DNA of 61,179 bases from Halopolyspora algeriensis (GCF_003337235.1 NZ_QPJC01000017.1:1-61179), one strand, 5' to 3'. Positions 17,369 to 26,255 are shown, numbered from the stretch's first letter. Translations and numbers: made by a program. Notes: generated by a model not told the origin, from the sequence alone.

Positions 17369-17549
17369 GCAGTTCTCCGGGTGGCGCAAATCAAGCCGCA
17401 GTGACCCGGAACGGGACTGCGTGGAGGTCGGTTCGGCCCCCGGCTGGGTCGGGGTGCGGGACAGCAAGTTGGGGGAGGCTTCTCCGGTGCTGGCGTTCAC
17501 CTCGGCGCAGTGGCGGGCGTTTGTGGCCGGTGGTATGGCACGTCACTGA
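17355..17549 (+). CDS. DUF397 domain protein
   Basis: 64 residues, the single DUF397 domain: FSGWRKSSRS, CVEVGSAPGWVGVRDSK, then FTSAQWRAFVAG. The GTG start lies 14 bp inside the end of the XRE gene, so the pair is translationally coupled. In related systems DUF397 proteins bind and modulate their XRE/DUF5753 partner; the biochemical activity is unknown. Confidence 0.85.
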   Translation: MIRAKQFSGWRKSSRSDPERDCVEVGSAPGWVGVRDSKLGEASPVLAFTSAQWRAFVAGGMARH

Positions 17550-17617
17550 CCGCGCACCCGGGTGCTGTCGGTGCTCGGTGGTTTCCTTCTCGACCGTGAG
17601 GTCGAAAGGAGACGGCG

Positions 17618-18385
17618 GTGGCCGAATCGGCGTTGGAGCGGCTGGCCGCGCGGTTGCGTGGCGTGCTGGTGTCGGTGGAGATTGCTCGGGCGGCCGTGCA
17701 CAGCGCGGCGGAGTCGGCCGGTGAATCCCGCGACGGTCTTGTTGCGGCGACCTACGGCACGGAGGACGCCGAGCTGGTCGAGGGAATCGGCGGTGCGGCC
17801 CAGGTGGTGCTCGATTTGGAGTACGAGATCGATCGGGCCGATGCGGCCCGATCGCTGATCGAGCGGTACCTCGCTTCGTTGGGAGTGGACGGGTCGTCGC
17901 CAGGAGTCGAGGACGGTACCGGCGACGGGAGTGTTCCGGCCGCCGGGCGGCCGGAGTTCGGCAGTCCGGAGTGGGTGGCCGAGGTGGGCAGACGCATCGC
18001 TCCCGAGGAGGGCACTCACGTCACCACCGGAATCGGCTTCGACGACCACGGCACCGAAGTCGGGCGGATTCGCAGTACTGAGGATCATCTTGCGGAGCAA
18101 ACGTACACGTTCCTCGCTGATTCAGTGCAGTTCCCCAAGCCACTGGGCTGGCGGGTCGGAGACAAGTTGGCGACTGTCGCTCACACCGAGACCAAGTTCG
18201 CGATGTGGATGCGGCAGCACGGCATCAGGAATCTGACAGTGGTCATCAACCACAGAAAGGTGTGCGGCCGGCCTCACGGTTGCCAGGTCGCTGTGCGCAC
18301 GATCTTGCCGCGTGGCTCCACAATGACAGTGATCTCCAGCATGTCCGGGATACGATGGGAGCTGAAGGGAGTGGCCACACCATGA
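17618..18385 (+). CDS. Deaminase toxin, DddA/SCP1.201-like
   Basis: 255 residues. Residues 1-90 are helical and Ala-rich, a possible secretion or partner-binding region, followed by a linker to about 115. Residues about 115-250 match the SCP1.201-like deaminase family: H189-T-E191 (zinc histidine and catalytic glutamate), C216 and C222 (other zinc ligands, in VCGRPHGC), then ILPRGSTMTV. DddA of this family deaminates cytosine in double-stranded DNA; the nucleic-acid substrate here is unknown. GTG 17618 has AAAGGAG upstream. The next gene overlaps by 4 bp and looks like Imm1. No signal peptide is seen; T7SS or another route is possible. Confidence 0.8.
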   Translation: MAESALERLAARLRGVLVSVEIARAAVHSAAESAGESRDGLVAATYGTEDAELVEGIGGAAQVVLDLEYEIDRADAARSLIERYLASLGVDGSSPGVEDGTGDGSVPAAGRPEFGSPEWVAEVGRRIAPEEGTHVTTGIGFDDHGTEVGRIRSTEDHLAEQTYTFLADSVQFPKPLGWRVGDKLATVAHTETKFAMWMRQHGIRNLTVVINHRKVCGRPHGCQVAVRTILPRGSTMTVISSMSGIRWELKGVATP

Positions 18386-18888
18386 TCCTGAATGCGGTAC
18401 TCGACGACGGCTTCGAGTATGCCGAAACCCCCGAACAGGCGGATGCGTTGGTCAGGCGAGTCGTGAGTGAGCTGCGGTCCGGAAATCCATGGGTCAACAT
18501 GGACGCGGGAGACGAGGTCACGTTCGTCCTCGGCGACCGGAAATACACAGATGAGGACCTGTTCGGCAATTGGGATCCGTATGGCGAGCTCCAGGTGACC
18601 GCCAATACGCGGACGGGGTTCGGTGCGGTGCGGTGGAATTATCGGTTCATGTCGTGCAGTGCCGAGCCGCCGTGGGATCCTCAGGTCATCGGGGATCCGG
18701 GGTTCCCGCGTTGGTATCACCCGCGCTACGTGATCCCGCTGGCTCGGGTGGAGGAATCCGTCCGGGAGTTCTCCCGCACGGGGGGACAGCGCCCGGGTTG
18801 TATCGAGTGGGCCGAGGACGGTGGCGACCACGATCGGCTGTATCTGGATGCGGTGCAGTACCGGGCGATGTTCCGGCACGCGGCCTGA
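18382..18888 (+). CDS. Imm1-family immunity protein
   Basis: 168 residues, with ATG overlapping the deaminase stop (ATGA). The C-terminal pattern YVIPLARVEESVREF...TGGQRPGCIEW matches Imm1, an immunity family typically found directly after deaminase-type toxins. An N-terminal strand-rich half contains VTFVLGDRKYTDEDL and GAVRWNYRF. Translational coupling and family together support a role in neutralising the upstream deaminase in the producing cell. Confidence 0.8.
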   Translation: MILNAVLDDGFEYAETPEQADALVRRVVSELRSGNPWVNMDAGDEVTFVLGDRKYTDEDLFGNWDPYGELQVTANTRTGFGAVRWNYRFMSCSAEPPWDPQVIGDPGFPRWYHPRYVIPLARVEESVREFSRTGGQRPGCIEWAEDGGDHDRLYLDAVQYRAMFRHAA

Positions 18889-18911
18889 GCGCCGCCGGAA
18901 TGCGTGTCCTT

Positions 18912-18917
18912 TAGGCT
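18912..18917 (+). promoter_or_regulatory. -10 box of leaderless purE promoter
   Basis: TAGGCT, 6 nt before GTG 18924. purE has its own promoter here, although purK is 4.8 kb away. Confidence 0.5.
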
Positions 18918-18923
18918 TTCCGG

Positions 18924-19496
18924 GTGAGTCGGCAAGCGAGTCCCGGGAGGCAGACGGTGGCGGAAGGCGGCACGAACCCGCTGGTCGGTGTGGTCATGGG
19001 CAGCGACTCGGACTGGCCGGTGATGCAGGCCGCGGGCGAGGCGCTGTCGGAGTTCGGCGTGCCGTTCGAGGCCGGGGTGTACTCGGCGCACCGCACGCCG
19101 CAGCGGATGCTCGACTACGCGCGCGAGGCCGCCGACCGGGGAATCCGGGTCGTCATCGCCGGAGCCGGCGGGGCCGCACACCTGCCGGGCATGGTCGCCT
19201 CGGCCACGGTGCTGCCGGTGATCGGTGTGCCCGTCCCGCTGAAGCACCTCGACGGCATGGATTCTCTGCTGTCGATCGTGCAGATGCCCGCCGGTGTGCC
19301 GGTCGCCACCGTGTCGGTCGGCGGAGCCCGCAACGCGGGCCTGCTCGCGGTACGGATGCTGGCCGCCGACTCCGGGGAACTGGGTGCCCGCCTGCGCGCG
19401 GACATGGCCGGGTTCCAGGACGACCTCGCCGGTCTCGTGCAGGACAAGCACTCCGCGCTGCAGGACAGGATCACCGAGCATTCGCTGCAGGATTGA
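18924..19496 (+). CDS. purE: N5-CAIR mutase
   Basis: 190 residues. PurE converts N5-CAIR to CAIR. The catalytic core shows [32 protein letters not shown] (active-site histidine), [11 protein letters not shown] and [20 protein letters not shown]. The start is ambiguous. GTG 18924 fits a leaderless mRNA from TAGGCT 6 nt upstream; GTG 18957 (179 residues) has GGGAGG six bases before it, and the same transcript could use it. The core begins after both. It is separated from purK by an accessory block. Confidence 0.92.
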   Translation: MSRQASPGRQTVAEGGTNPLVGVVMGSDSDWPVMQAAGEALSEFGVPFEAGVYSAHRTPQRMLDYAREAADRGIRVVIAGAGGAAHLPGMVASATVLPVIGVPVPLKHLDGMDSLLSIVQMPAGVPVATVSVGGARNAGLLAVRMLAADSGELGARLRADMAGFQDDLAGLVQDKHSALQDRITEHSLQD

Positions 19497-19574
19497 GGAG
19501 CAACGCCGAGTCGTGTTCGTGACGAGTGTCGAGCATCGGCGCGACGCTTACCGCACCCGACCGCTCTCGCCGCC

Positions 19575-20357
19575 TCAGCCGAGCTGATTGACCAGGACGG
19601 CCTCGTCGGCGACCCCGATCGGGCCGTGCCGGTCGAACAGCCGCGCCCGAGCCGTGCCGACGCCCGTGGATTCGGTGTCGCGCTCCATCTCCATGCCCAG
19701 CCACTCGCCGTCGAGCTCGCGATGCAGGTAGAGCGTGATGTCGGTGTTGATCCACGGGCCGACGCGCGAGCCCACGGGGCTGGCCGCGCTGATGCAGTCC
19801 ACCAGGACCGCGGTGTGCACCAGCGGGCTCGGCGGCTCGTCCGGAAGCAGCGGCAGCGGCATCCGCATCCACGCCCTGCTGGGACCCCGGCTGCTCTGAT
19901 CGGCGATCCAGCGGACCTCCACGACGTCGTGCACACCCCAGCGCAGTCCCAGACCGGCGGGCACCAGCGAGCCGTCCGGCACGCCGTCCGGGCCCGCGAA
20001 GGGCGGCGGCTGGACCGGTGCGGTCTCCCCGGTCTCGGAACGGTGCACGGCCTGCGCGACCGCGTGGGCCACCTCGGTGCCGTCCAGGGTGAGGCAGGCC
20101 TCGATCACCTGAAGGCGCTTGCCCGAGCGCAGGACCCGATGCGAGACCTCCAGCCCCCGGCGGGGAACCGGCCGCATCAGGTCGACGGTCAGCCGGGCGA
20201 CCAGCCTGTCCGGGTCGTCGATCGCTTGCTCGATCGCGCGGGCGAGCAATCCGGCGACGGGACCACCGCCGGTCAGCTCTCCCCAGGGGTTACCGGCGGC
20301 CTCGGTCGGGACGAACAGGTCACCGTCGGGCAGGAAGAGACTCTGGTACTCCGACAC
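19575..20357 (-). CDS. Acyl-CoA thioesterase-like protein
   Basis: 260 residues, a double hot-dog thioesterase-like protein. The N half has NPWGELTGGGPVAGLLA and LTVDLMRPVPRRGLEV; the C half has PLVHTAVLVDCISAASPVG and WINTDITLYLHRELDGEW. Family members hydrolyse acyl-CoA or act as structural relatives in lipid metabolism; the chain length is not predictable. The GTG at 20357 is six bases after TAGCAT (20369-20364), so it is predicted leaderless. Convergent with purE. Confidence 0.8.
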   Translation of the reverse strand: MSEYQSLFLPDGDLFVPTEAAGNPWGELTGGGPVAGLLARAIEQAIDDPDRLVARLTVDLMRPVPRRGLEVSHRVLRSGKRLQVIEACLTLDGTEVAHAVAQAVHRSETGETAPVQPPPFAGPDGVPDGSLVPAGLGLRWGVHDVVEVRWIADQSSRGPSRAWMRMPLPLLPDEPPSPLVHTAVLVDCISAASPVGSRVGPWINTDITLYLHRELDGEWLGMEMERDTESTGVGTARARLFDRHGPIGVADEAVLVNQLG

Positions 20358-20363
20358 ACACCG

Positions 20364-20369
20364 ATGCTA
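20364..20369 (-). promoter_or_regulatory. -10 box of leaderless thioesterase promoter
   Basis: TAGCAT on the minus strand, 6 nt before the GTG at 20357. Confidence 0.5.
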
Positions 20370-20431
20370 CTCGACAGTAATTTCGAGCCGGACATGACTG
20401 CTCCCCGGCCGATCGCCGCCTGCCGGGTGAT

Positions 20432-21151
20432 TCAGCCGCCGGTACCCAGCTCCACGGTGGTGCGCTCGTCGGAGCGGCGCTTGTCCAGCGTGCCGGCATC
20501 GGGATTGGTGATCTGCACCAGGGATCCCTCGGCCGCCAGCACGGCCAGGAGCCCGTCGATGACTCCCTCCGGCAGATCCCACTCCAGAGTGGACAGGACT
20601 CGGGCGTTCTTGTCGATGCCGAGTTCCGCGGCGCGCTGCCGCGCAGCAGCGACCACCTCGTCCACAGCGGATAATTTCAGTGCCGGTGTGCTGCCGGGAA
20701 TCGGAGCCAGTGGCGTGAAGTCGTCGCCGTGCACCCGGACCTCGGAGGCGTAGTCCACGACACCGTCGGGCAGGTTCGTCGCCGAGGCCCCGAGAGGGTC
20801 CAGGCCGACCGCGGCCACCGTGCGTGCGCCTTCACCCGTACCGGGTGCCGAGGCCGGGACGAAGGCGGCTTCGGCCCCCGCGGAATCCTCGGTCACGTGC
20901 GCACCGCACCACCAGGCACCGAGCAGGATCCCCGCGGTCTGCCAGTGCGCGGGCAGGGACACCGCCACCGGCGTGCCCGGTTCGACGTCGAGTTCGTCGA
21001 CCAGCCAGTTCGCCGTTTTCGCGGCCCAGTTGGCCACGGTGGCACGGGAAAGTTCGATGCGGGCTCCGGTGGCCTCGTCGTAGTGCGTGATCAGCGGCTT
21101 TGGCGATCCGGTGGTCAACAGCGGCGTGAGCAGTGCTCGGGTGACGCTCAT
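20432..21151 (-). CDS. TIGR03089-family protein
   Basis: 239 residues resembling the N-terminal part of AMP-binding ligases (LITHYDEATGARIELSRATV, ANWLVDELDVEPGTPVAVSL, AGILLGAWWCGA) but lacking the adenylate-binding P-loop, the A8 motif and the C-terminal domain. This matches the actinobacterial TIGR03089 family, which has no known function. It is probably not an active ligase. ATG 21151 is six bases after TAGCCT. It usually lies beside the LCP gene, as here. Confidence 0.82.
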   Translation of the reverse strand: MSVTRALLTPLLTTGSPKPLITHYDEATGARIELSRATVANWAAKTANWLVDELDVEPGTPVAVSLPAHWQTAGILLGAWWCGAHVTEDSAGAEAAFVPASAPGTGEGARTVAAVGLDPLGASATNLPDGVVDYASEVRVHGDDFTPLAPIPGSTPALKLSAVDEVVAAARQRAAELGIDKNARVLSTLEWDLPEGVIDGLLAVLAAEGSLVQITNPDAGTLDKRRSDERTTVELGTGG

Positions 21152-21157
21152 GTCGGC

Positions 21158-21163
21158 AGGCTA
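21158..21163 (-). promoter_or_regulatory. -10 box of leaderless TIGR03089 promoter
   Basis: TAGCCT on the minus strand, 6 nt before ATG 21151. Confidence 0.5.
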
Positions 21164-21245
21164 ACGCGGACTCCCGCGGCTCCGCGCCGCAGGAGTCCGC
21201 AATGCCCCGGATCCACGATCCTGCCCGACTCGCCCGTGTCCGGTG

Positions 21246-23051
21246 TCACTCCACGCAGGGAACTCCTTCTGCCGTGATCGGCTGCTTGTTCTGATCCTGC
21301 TCCGGCTGCTGTGCGGGCCGGGGATGGCTCTGCCGCGCACCGTCCAGCCGCACGGTTCGGTCACCGGCGAACCGCTGCCGCGCGCCGGGGCCGCTGTACT
21401 CACCGCTCAGGTAGACGGCCACACTGCCCGACTCCACGCTCTGGCTTTCCTCGGTGGGAAGTCCCCCGAGTGCGCGGGCGGCCAGCTTGGCGGCCTCCTG
21501 GCCGCCCGGTGGGTACCGCACGACCGACTGCGACATCTCCGAGTCGGCGTTGGCGCTGACGCCCTTGTCGAATCCCGCGCTGGTGAGGTCGTCGAGCACC
21601 CGGCCGGCGAGCCCGCCGATGTCGGAGGCGTTGTAGACGTTGACCGTGGTCCGGGAGCGGACCTTCTCCGCGGCGGCTGCGGCTCGCTGCCTGGCCTTGC
21701 GTTCGGCGGGCGGAAGCAGCAGGTTGTCGACGAAGCGCTGGACTTCCTGCCGATCGATCGTGATCGTGCCGGACTGCCCGGTGCGCTCCAGCGGGATGGT
21801 CTGGAACCGGATGTTGCCCGCGGCGATGCCCTGCATCTGCCGGGCGAAGCTGACGACATCCCAGTTCTTGTCCAGCACGATGGAGTCCTTGAGCGCCTCC
21901 ATGAGATCGGACAGCTTCGCCGGATTGCCGAGGACCCCTTTGGACAGCATCTTCTTGGCCAGAGCGGACATGAACACCTGCTGGCGCACGATCCGATCGA
22001 GGTCACCGCGGGGAAGCCCGTGGCGCTGGCGTACGAAGGCCAGCGCATCCGCTCCCTGGATGGTCTGGGGTCCCGCCGGGAACACGGCGCCGGAGTACTC
22101 GCTGTCGTCGACCGGATCCTTCAGGCAGACCTTGACGCCACCGATGGCCTTGGTGAGCTTGTAGAAGCCGAGCAGGTTGACCTCGGCGTAGTGGTCGATG
22201 CTGACCCCGGCAATCTGTTCGATCGTGGTGATGAGGAAGTTCTGCGCGCGCGCGGTGGCCCGCTTCTCGACGGTTTTCGGATCGAGTCCCTGCTGGGTCA
22301 GCCTTTCCCTGGCTTCCGTCTTCGCCCGGGCGAAGGCGGAATTGAGTTTGTGCCTGCCGTAGTTCTCCGGCATCTCCACGCGGGCGTCGCGGGGGAAGGA
22401 CACGGCACTGGCGCGTTCACCGCCGTTGGGAATCCGCACCAGAATCATCGTGTCGGTGAGGTCACCGCCCCCGTCGTCGCTGGCGCGGAGTTTGCTCAGG
22501 ACCTCGTCGGGGAGCGGGTCGCCCTGGGCGTCGGTGCGGCTGTCGTTGCCGATGAGCAGGATGTCCGTCGCGCCGTCCGGTGCGCTCATGGTGTTGTTGA
22601 TGGCGACGCTGCCTTGCAGGTCGGAGCTGAGGTCACGCAGGGTTCCCCAGGCGTATCCGGTCGTCACCAGGATGGTGACCGAGACCAGTGCCGCGATCAG
22701 CTTGGTGGCGCGGAATTTCCTCCGGGGCGGGCGCTTGCCGCTCGGTCGGCCCCGGTTGCGTTCTCGGGACCCGCCCGGCCGGGGTTGCCGGGCGACATTC
22801 GGCCGGGTGGCGTCCGGATCTCCGCTGTGTCCCTGCGGCGAGGCGCCCGGCTCGGGTCCGGGGCGGCCTTGTCGGGAGCCGTGTGCTGCTCGGGAGTCCG
22901 GTTCGTTCGGGAGAGGACCCGGCTGTCCGCCCTTGTGCCCGGGCGGAGGCGGTGAACCGGCCTGACGCGCCCCCGGAGGTCGATCGCCGGGCGGAACGGG
23001 CCTGCCGGGCTGTCCGGGTGGGCCACCTGGCCGCTGTGGCCGGTTGTCCAC
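21246..23051 (-). CDS. LytR-CpsA-Psr (LCP) family ligase
   Basis: 601 residues. Residues 1-125 are a cytoplasmic Pro/Gly/Arg-rich tail; one membrane helix follows at about 133-157 (ATKLIAALVSVTILVTTGYA); then the extracellular LCP domain (DILLIGNDSRTDA, DTMILVRIP, VSFPRDARVEMP, GVKVCLKDPVDD, QRHGLPRGDLDRIVRQQ). A C-terminal LytR_C domain (TTVNVYNASDIGGLAGRVLDDL) ends the protein. LCP enzymes move lipid-linked glycans such as arabinogalactan to peptidoglycan. GTG 23051 follows AAGGAGGA. It is divergent from rmlB, which supplies the rhamnose of the linker. Confidence 0.9.
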   Translation of the reverse strand: MDNRPQRPGGPPGQPGRPVPPGDRPPGARQAGSPPPPGHKGGQPGPLPNEPDSRAAHGSRQGRPGPEPGASPQGHSGDPDATRPNVARQPRPGGSRERNRGRPSGKRPPRRKFRATKLIAALVSVTILVTTGYAWGTLRDLSSDLQGSVAINNTMSAPDGATDILLIGNDSRTDAQGDPLPDEVLSKLRASDDGGGDLTDTMILVRIPNGGERASAVSFPRDARVEMPENYGRHKLNSAFARAKTEARERLTQQGLDPKTVEKRATARAQNFLITTIEQIAGVSIDHYAEVNLLGFYKLTKAIGGVKVCLKDPVDDSEYSGAVFPAGPQTIQGADALAFVRQRHGLPRGDLDRIVRQQVFMSALAKKMLSKGVLGNPAKLSDLMEALKDSIVLDKNWDVVSFARQMQGIAAGNIRFQTIPLERTGQSGTITIDRQEVQRFVDNLLLPPAERKARQRAAAAAEKVRSRTTVNVYNASDIGGLAGRVLDDLTSAGFDKGVSANADSEMSQSVVRYPPGGQEAAKLAARALGGLPTEESQSVESGSVAVYLSGEYSGPGARQRFAGDRTVRLDGARQSHPRPAQQPEQDQNKQPITAEGVPCVE

Positions 23052-23320
23052 GCTGAATCCTCCTTGGGCCGCCTGTGTGGTTGCTGCACCGCCCCGCGGG
23101 GCGGGTACGTCCGTACCCCCCGTGCAGAGTAACGACGGTCACCACGGCATGTCGGCGGTGCCACCGTTCCGGCCCACCACCCGGGCCGAAAGCGCTACTC
23201 ATACGGGTGACGTTCGGCGCATGCAGTGGGTTGCGTAGTCTCGGGGTGCCTGTGCGCGGCGGCGTGTCAGACTGCGGCTGCCCCTGCTGCCGAGGCGGTC
23301 ATTGTCGAAGGGACGGCACG

Positions 23321-24349
23321 ATGCGGGTTCTGGTCACCGGAGGAGCCGGTTTCATCGGCTCGCACTACGTCCGGCAGCTGCTGGACGGGGCATATCCGGC
23401 GTTCGCCGGAGCCGAGGTGACGGTGCTCGACAAACTCACCTACGCCGCCTCCGAGGAGAGCCTGCGGCCGGTTGCCGACCGGCCCGGCCTGCGCTTCGTC
23501 CGCGGGGACATCCGTGATCCCGCCCTGGTCGCCGAGGTGATGGACGGGGCCGACATCGTGGTGCATTTCGCGGCCGAATCCCACGTCGATCGCTCCATCG
23601 CGGGTGCCTCGGACTTCGTGCTCACCAACGTCGTCGGGACGAACACCTTGCTGAACGCGGCGGTGGCGGCCGGAGTGAGCAAGTTCGTGCACGTGTCCAC
23701 CGACGAGGTCTACGGCTCCATCGAGGACGGATCCTGGCCGGAGGAGCACCCGCTCGACCCGAACTCGCCGTACTCGGCATCGAAGGCCGGTTCGGATCTG
23801 CTGGCCCGCGCCTACCACCGCACGCACGGTCTGCCCGTGTGCGTGACGCGGTGCTCGAACAATTACGGGCCGTACCAGCACCCGGAGAAGATGATCCCGC
23901 TGTTCGTCACCAATCTGCTGGACGGCAGGCAGGTTCCGCTGTACGGCGACGGCGGCAACGTCCGCGACTGGTTGCACGTCACCGACCACTGCCGCGGGAT
24001 TCAACTGGTGGCCGAGTCGGGCAGCCCGGGTGAGGTGTACAACATCGGCGGTGGCACCGAACTGACCAACCGGGAACTGACCGGGAAACTGCTCGAGGCC
24101 GTCGGGGCCGACTGGTCGATGGTGTGCCCGGTCCCCGACCGCAAGGGGCACGACCGCCGCTACTCGGTGGACCACGGCAAGATCGCTTCGGAACTGGGGT
24201 ACGCCCCCGGCGTCGACTTCGGTGAGGGCTTGGCCGAAACCGTGCGGTGGTATCGGGACAACCGGCAGTGGTGGGAACCGCTGAAGGCCTCGACAACCCC
24301 GACCCCGCCGGGGCAGGCCTCGACCGCTCGGACCGCGGGAGCTTCGTGA
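23321..24349 (+). CDS. rmlB: dTDP-glucose 4,6-dehydratase
   Basis: A 342-residue extended short-chain dehydrogenase, second enzyme of dTDP-L-rhamnose synthesis. It has VTGGAGFIGSHYV (NAD loop), FAAESHVDRSI, HVSTDEVYG and PYSASKAG with the catalytic Tyr-x3-Lys, and NNYGPYQHPEKMIP. ATG 23321 is chosen because the NAD loop begins a few residues later and GAAGGGA precedes it. Its stop overlaps the rmlD start by one base (TGATG), so the two are coupled. Confidence 0.93.
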   Translation: MRVLVTGGAGFIGSHYVRQLLDGAYPAFAGAEVTVLDKLTYAASEESLRPVADRPGLRFVRGDIRDPALVAEVMDGADIVVHFAAESHVDRSIAGASDFVLTNVVGTNTLLNAAVAAGVSKFVHVSTDEVYGSIEDGSWPEEHPLDPNSPYSASKAGSDLLARAYHRTHGLPVCVTRCSNNYGPYQHPEKMIPLFVTNLLDGRQVPLYGDGGNVRDWLHVTDHCRGIQLVAESGSPGEVYNIGGGTELTNRELTGKLLEAVGADWSMVCPVPDRKGHDRRYSVDHGKIASELGYAPGVDFGEGLAETVRWYRDNRQWWEPLKASTTPTPPGQASTARTAGAS

Positions 24350-25266
24350 TGCCGCGCCTGGCTGTACTGGTGCCCGGCGGCCGAGGACAGCTCGGCCGGG
24401 AATTGGCCCGGATCGTCGACGCGGACCGCAACGGCCTGGTGCACGCGCCGGGCTCCACCGAGCTGGACGTGGCCGACCCCGGTGCCGTGACCGACGCGGT
24501 CGACTCCTTCGCGGAGGCCGCCCGGGATGCGCGGCTGCAGCCCGTGGTGATCAATGCGGCCGCCTACACGGCAGTGGATGCCGCCGAGTCCGACCGCGAC
24601 CGTGCCGCCGAGGTCAACACCCGGGGCGCGGCCCACCTCGCCGAGGCGTGCGCCGTCTCCGATGCGCCGCTGGTGCACGTGTCCACCGACTACGTATTCG
24701 CCGGTGATGCCCGCGAACCGTACGAACCGGACCATCCCACGGGGCCGTACACGGTGTACGGGCGGACGAAGCTTGACGGTGAGCACGCCGTCCTGGACTC
24801 CCGGGCGCGGGCCTGGGTGGTCCGCACCTCGTGGGTGTACGGGGCACAGGGCGGCAATTTCGTGAAGACGATGGCGCGCCTGGAATCCGAACGCGAGACG
24901 GTGTCCGTTGTGGATGACCAGATCGGATCGCCGACCTGGGCGGGCGACCTCGCACGCGGCCTGGTCGAACTCGCCGACCGTGCTGCCCGCGAGCAAGGCC
25001 CCGGGCGTCGGATACTGCACTGCACCAATTCCGGCCGGACGAGCTGGTTCGAGTTCGCCCGCGCGGTTTTCACCGAGCTCGGTGCCGACCCGGATCGCGT
25101 GCACTCCTGCTCCACCGCGGAATTCCCCCGCCCGGCCCCGCGCCCGGCGTTCTCCGTGCTGTCCGAGCGCGCCTGGATCGAGGAGGGCTGCACACCGATG
25201 CGGCCGTGGCGGGAAGCGCTTGCGGAGGCCTTCGTCCGGGACGGCGGCGCGCTGCGCGCACGCTGA
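24349..25266 (+). CDS. rmlD: dTDP-4-dehydrorhamnose reductase
   Basis: 305 residues. It performs the last step of dTDP-L-rhamnose synthesis using NADPH. Motifs visible are PGGRGQLGRELA (dinucleotide loop), INAAAYTAVDAAE, HVSTDYVFAG and YTVYGRTKLDGE with the Tyr-x3-Lys pair, then DDQIGSPTWAGDLA. It is translationally coupled to rmlB. Together they feed the rhamnosyltransferase gene (wbbL) at 26892, with the degraded T7SS locus lying between. Confidence 0.92.
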   Translation: MPRLAVLVPGGRGQLGRELARIVDADRNGLVHAPGSTELDVADPGAVTDAVDSFAEAARDARLQPVVINAAAYTAVDAAESDRDRAAEVNTRGAAHLAEACAVSDAPLVHVSTDYVFAGDAREPYEPDHPTGPYTVYGRTKLDGEHAVLDSRARAWVVRTSWVYGAQGGNFVKTMARLESERETVSVVDDQIGSPTWAGDLARGLVELADRAAREQGPGRRILHCTNSGRTSWFEFARAVFTELGADPDRVHSCSTAEFPRPAPRPAFSVLSERAWIEEGCTPMRPWREALAEAFVRDGGALRAR

Positions 25267-25500
25267 CCATTCCGAGGTGCACGGGCGCGGTTTTTCGGTT
25301 TCGCTCTTGGCGCGCCGGGCGGTGTGGTGGGATGTACGCCGTGGCCGAGATCGAGAGCGAGGACGAGCCCCACGGGACCGGGCGTTGTGCCCGTGATGCC
25401 GTGCTGCCGGCGGTGGTGGCCGTCGTTGGGCGGTTCCGGAGACGGAACCGACGCTGACTCGCGCGCCGAAAGGTCGGCAGAAGGAACAGGAGGAACGCTC

Positions 25501-25667
25501 GTGACAACGCCCTCAGCCGATCCGGACGCGATGCTGGCCGGATTCCGGCAGCAGATCGAAGCGAAGATGCAGCAGGCCCAACGGATTCAGGACGCCGCCA
25601 CCGACGTTCAGGTGTCCTTATCGGACCGGGACGGTTCGGTCACGGTGACGGTGGTACCGCCGGCGAC
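25501..25667 (+). pseudogene. YbaB/EbfC-like N-terminal remnant
   Basis: GTG 25501 has AGGAGGA upstream and starts MTTPSADPDAMLAGFRQQI..., continuing to SVTVTVVPP, the first half of an actinobacterial YbaB-like protein of the kind encoded beside T7SS substrates. After about residue 54 similarity stops abruptly, and the frame continues as Arg/Pro-rich nonsense to a stop at 25863. The expected C-terminal half is missing. The junction coincides with the onset of a different gene in another frame at about 25653. Best read as a deletion product. The 230 bases before it hold no convincing gene. Confidence 0.55.
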
Positions 25668-26255
25668 ATGGAGCGGATGGTCAAAGCCGACACCGAACCG
25701 TGGCACGGACCCGCCATCGACGTGTACAAACTCGTGGCCGCGGGGGAGGCGAAGCTCATCGAGGGAGCTTCGGCCGCGGCGAGCGCGGTGGGCGCGGTGG
25801 GCGCGGCGGTCTCGGGCGCGGGCATCGCGGTGCAGGTTGTGCGCACGACCGTGCGTGATCTGATCGCCGAGGCGATGTCCGACCTCGTCCAGTGGCTCAC
25901 CCGCTCGGCGATCGCGGCCGGGGTGACCCTGGGGCTGGCGACACCCCTGCTGGTGGCGGATGTGATCCGGATCGTGGCGAAGTGGTCCAACCGGGTGGCC
26001 GAGTGGCTGGAAAAGATCGTGCGGTCCATTCAGAACCTCGCCGAGATCGTCAAGAAGATCAAGCCCGCGCTGGACAAGGTCACCAGCACCATGGAACCGG
26101 TGCAGAACGCCGGGAAGAAGGTGCAGCGTGGCATCGGACGTACGGGACTCGACGACTTGTCCACAGGCCAACAGGTCGTTCGTAATACGGCCGCCCTCGG
26201 CAGCACCTACGACGAGCAGGCCTATTGGAAGCACACCACTGGCCAGGAGCACTAG
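25668..26255 (+). pseudogene. C-terminal part of a T7SS (WXG/PPE-like) substrate
   Basis: 195 residues, MERMVKADTEPWHGPAIDVY..., matching the C-terminal two thirds of large Pseudonocardiales WXG100/PPE-type secretion targets. It has the W-x-G-like EPWHGPA turn, then long Ala-rich helices (VGAVGAAVSGAGIAVQVV) and LIAEAMSDLVQWL. The usual N-terminal 80-100 residues with the first helical hairpin are absent, and no ribosome site precedes ATG 25668; the frame is open a little upstream with AGD in register. It is fused out of frame to the YbaB-like remnant. It may still be translated, but a whole substrate cannot be made from this locus. Confidence 0.55.

Noticed and set aside
21243-22955. 570-codon plus-strand ORF across the LCP gene
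   Set aside because: Antisense shadow of a gene with clear LCP motifs.
25332-25457. 41-codon ORF after rmlD
   Set aside because: No ribosome site of proper spacing and no recognisable product.
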